The notes beneath the pieces are model-generated. The model saw only the letters and a list, made by a program, of their open reading frames with translations, made no database searches and was not told the DNA's origin. The translations under genes and the position numbers were made by a program. A DNA stretch of 64,000 nucleotides from Gammaproteobacteria bacterium (GTDB lineage Bacteria > Pseudomonadota > Gammaproteobacteria > Burkholderiales > Burkholderiaceae_C), in NCBI GenBank assembly GCA_018815325.1, contig JAHIYE010000003.1, forward strand, positions 1 to 64,000. The letters are read 5' to 3'. Position 1 is the stretch's first letter; the number at the start of each line of letters is the position of its first letter. Positions 62,957 through 64,000 of this stretch are shown piece by piece.

Positions 62957-63708
62957 GGGTTCACGGGTTTAAACACACGCACCCACTGGGCAGCAGGCAG
63001 ACCCCATTGAGTCTGGATGATTTCGGCGCGTGCGGCAAGCACGGCACGCTTCGGACGGCTCGGTGTGCGTTGCGCCAGTACCACCGTGTTGCCCTCACGC
63101 GTCGGCTTGAAGGCCCAGACGGCCTCTGCGCCGAAGGCCGCCGTGATCTTCTCCAGACTGCGCGCATAACTCGAGGCACGCCCGAACAGATTGACCGTCA
63201 TGCAGCCATCCTCCGTCAGCAGCCGTCGACAGTCCGTGTAGAAGTCTTCGCTGTCGAGCACGGGCGCAGCCGCCTCATGGTCGTACAGGTCCACCTGCAG
63301 CGCATCCACCGTACCAAACCATTTGGGATTGCGGATTTCCTCGGCCGCATCCGCGATGATGACCTGCATGCGCGAGTTGTCCGCCGCCAGCTTGAACCAG
63401 CCGCGGCAGGCATGCAGCACCTGGGGGTTGAGTTCGATGGCCGTGGTCTTCATGCGCAGCACCTTGTGGCAATGCTTGGTCAGCGAGCCAGCACCAAGGC
63501 CGAGTTGCATGGCCTGGCGCTTTGTCACCGAGGCAGGCTCCACGAACAGCAGCCAGGCCATCATGCGCTGGATATAGGTATGCACCAGCACGGTGGGCGC
63601 ATCCATCAGCATGGAGCCCTGGATCCATTCCGTGCCGAGATGCAGATGACGGATCGGGCCCTCGTCAGAGAAGTTGACTTCAGGCAGTGTGAGTTGATGT
63701 TTTTTCAA
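62953..63708 (-). CDS. Spermidine synthase-like methyltransferase-fold protein
   Basis: About 251 residues if it starts at the TTG at 63708 (KKHQLTLPEVNFSDEGPIRHLHLGTEWIQGSM); no ATG precedes this conserved region in frame and the ribosome site is poor, so the start is uncertain. The SAM/dcSAM-binding fold shows AMQLGLGAGSLTKHCHKVL, TTAIELNPQVLHACRGWF and VDALQVDLYDHEAAAPVLDSEDFYTDCRRLL, as in SpeE-like proteins, but key spermidine-synthase residues cannot be confirmed. Such genes are often annotated as spermidine synthase without proven activity. Coupled to gspE. Confidence 0.82.
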   Translation of the reverse strand: MKKHQLTLPEVNFSDEGPIRHLHLGTEWIQGSMLMDAPTVLVHTYIQRMMAWLLFVEPASVTKRQAMQLGLGAGSLTKHCHKVLRMKTTAIELNPQVLHACRGWFKLAADNSRMQVIIADAAEEIRNPKWFGTVDALQVDLYDHEAAAPVLDSEDFYTDCRRLLTEDGCMTVNLFGRASSYARSLEKITAAFGAEAVWAFKPTREGNTVVLAQRTPSRPKRAVLAARAEIIQTQWGLPAAQWVRVFKPVNP

Positions 63709-63755
63709 GATCGGGCCATTATCCTCATGCGGGGGTGTGAGCCTGCAACATCTGT

Positions 63756-64000
63756 TTACACGAGCCCCGCCGCCGCAACCACCTCGCGCCAGGCCGCCAG
63801 CTTGCGCTCGAAACTCCAACTCGCATTGGCCGGGCTGGTGGAGGGCAGCCTGTATACCGGCAAACCCAGTACCTCGCTGTACTTGGCGTGCTTGAAACTC
63901 TCGCCGCCGTTATGAGCAATTACACGCAGATGCGCACAGCGGCGCGCCAGGCCGGTGAAATCGTTGGCCACAGGCTTGCGTATCGCCGTGTCCAGACTGC
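63756..64000 (-). CDS. DNA-deoxyinosine / mismatch-specific DNA glycosylase, C-terminal part (5' end outside window)
   Basis: The frame runs to the window end: SLDTAIRKPVANDFTGLARRCAHLRVIAHNGGESFKHAKYSEVLGLPVYRLPSTSPANASWSFERKLAAWREVV. The NDF, lavIahNGg.s, and LPSTSPANAS motifs are those of uracil-DNA glycosylase superfamily members of the Mug/DNA-deoxyinosine glycosylase type. The LPSTSPAN loop is the DNA-intercalating/catalytic motif 2. It removes deaminated bases (hypoxanthine, uracil, thymine mispairs). Only the last ~81 residues are visible. Confidence 0.85.
   Translation of the reverse strand, partial: SLDTAIRKPVANDFTGLARRCAHLRVIAHNGGESFKHAKYSEVLGLPVYRLPSTSPANASWSFERKLAAWREVVAAAGLV

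Overview
The window is an ordinary, gene-dense, GC-rich chromosomal segment of a betaproteobacterium, most likely order Burkholderiales, family Comamonadaceae. The reasons are the TctC/Bug-type periplasmic receptors next to TctAB, a livHMGF transporter, a paired PimC/PimD-like acyl-CoA dehydrogenase operon, DUF2076/DUF3422/DUF1653 families, and a dispersed ~49-bp repeat that I associate from memory with Comamonadaceae genomes. Genus cannot be fixed by eye. There is no phage, insertion sequence, CRISPR array or clear genomic island.

Layout. 1-9.9 kb: end of valS; cysM, a NUDIX hydrolase, a FapA-like protein and tusA on the minus strand; a tRNA-Leu(CAA) followed by decaying tandem copies of its own 3' end; an SDR/epimerase, a CDP-glucoseen-reductase-like flavoprotein, an orphan Bug receptor and a GlcG-like secreted protein. 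10-13.6 kb: branched-chain amino acid transporter livHMGF without its binding protein. 13.8-17 kb: rarA, a methyltransferase, a small membrane-anchored protein and a DedA protein. 17-26 kb: an envelope-oriented stretch with an OmpR/QseB-type regulator, its kinase, a cardiolipin synthase, a Do-type protease and an unlinked Rieske protein on the minus strand, then DUF2076-like, LapA-like and MscS-like genes. 25.8-34.8 kb: lolA, ftsK, trxB, rpmB-rpmG, a lipoprotein, a fatty acid desaturase, an RsmB-type rRNA methyltransferase, DUF1653 and purN. 35-38.9 kb: two acyl-CoA dehydrogenases and a lipoprotein hydrolase. 39-44.2 kb: HNH nuclease, then ribF-ileS-lspA. 44.2-53.1 kb: Na/Pi symporter, NUDIX, quinone reductase, DMT transporter, Tat-exported PhoX-like lipoprotein, DUF2007 protein and a diguanylate cyclase. 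53.1-58.9 kb: a minus-strand run DUF3422 - Bug receptor - gamma-glutamyltransferase-like hydrolase - DMT exporter - SDR. 59-64 kb: tctBA, gspE, a spermidine-synthase-like gene and the end of a DNA glycosylase gene.

The most interesting material is at the level of small repeats. Six clear copies and one probable copy of one short palindromic element (17-bp hairpin, 8-bp and 12-bp spacers, then a GGGCnnGAG-like tail) are scattered about every 9 kb. Several lie inside genes in frame: one encodes the LolA signal peptide, one a loop of RarA and one a segment just before the IleRS zinc ribbon. Another supplies the stop of purN and the last codons of the facing gene. A different GC-rich repeat sits in frame in valS. 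The tRNA-Leu tail repeats resemble in architecture the rtT repeats of E. coli tyrT. I found no convincing undescribed multi-gene system. The best gene-level oddities are the unlinked Rieske protein in a two-component/cardiolipin synthase/protease cluster and the Bug-plus-GGT operon.
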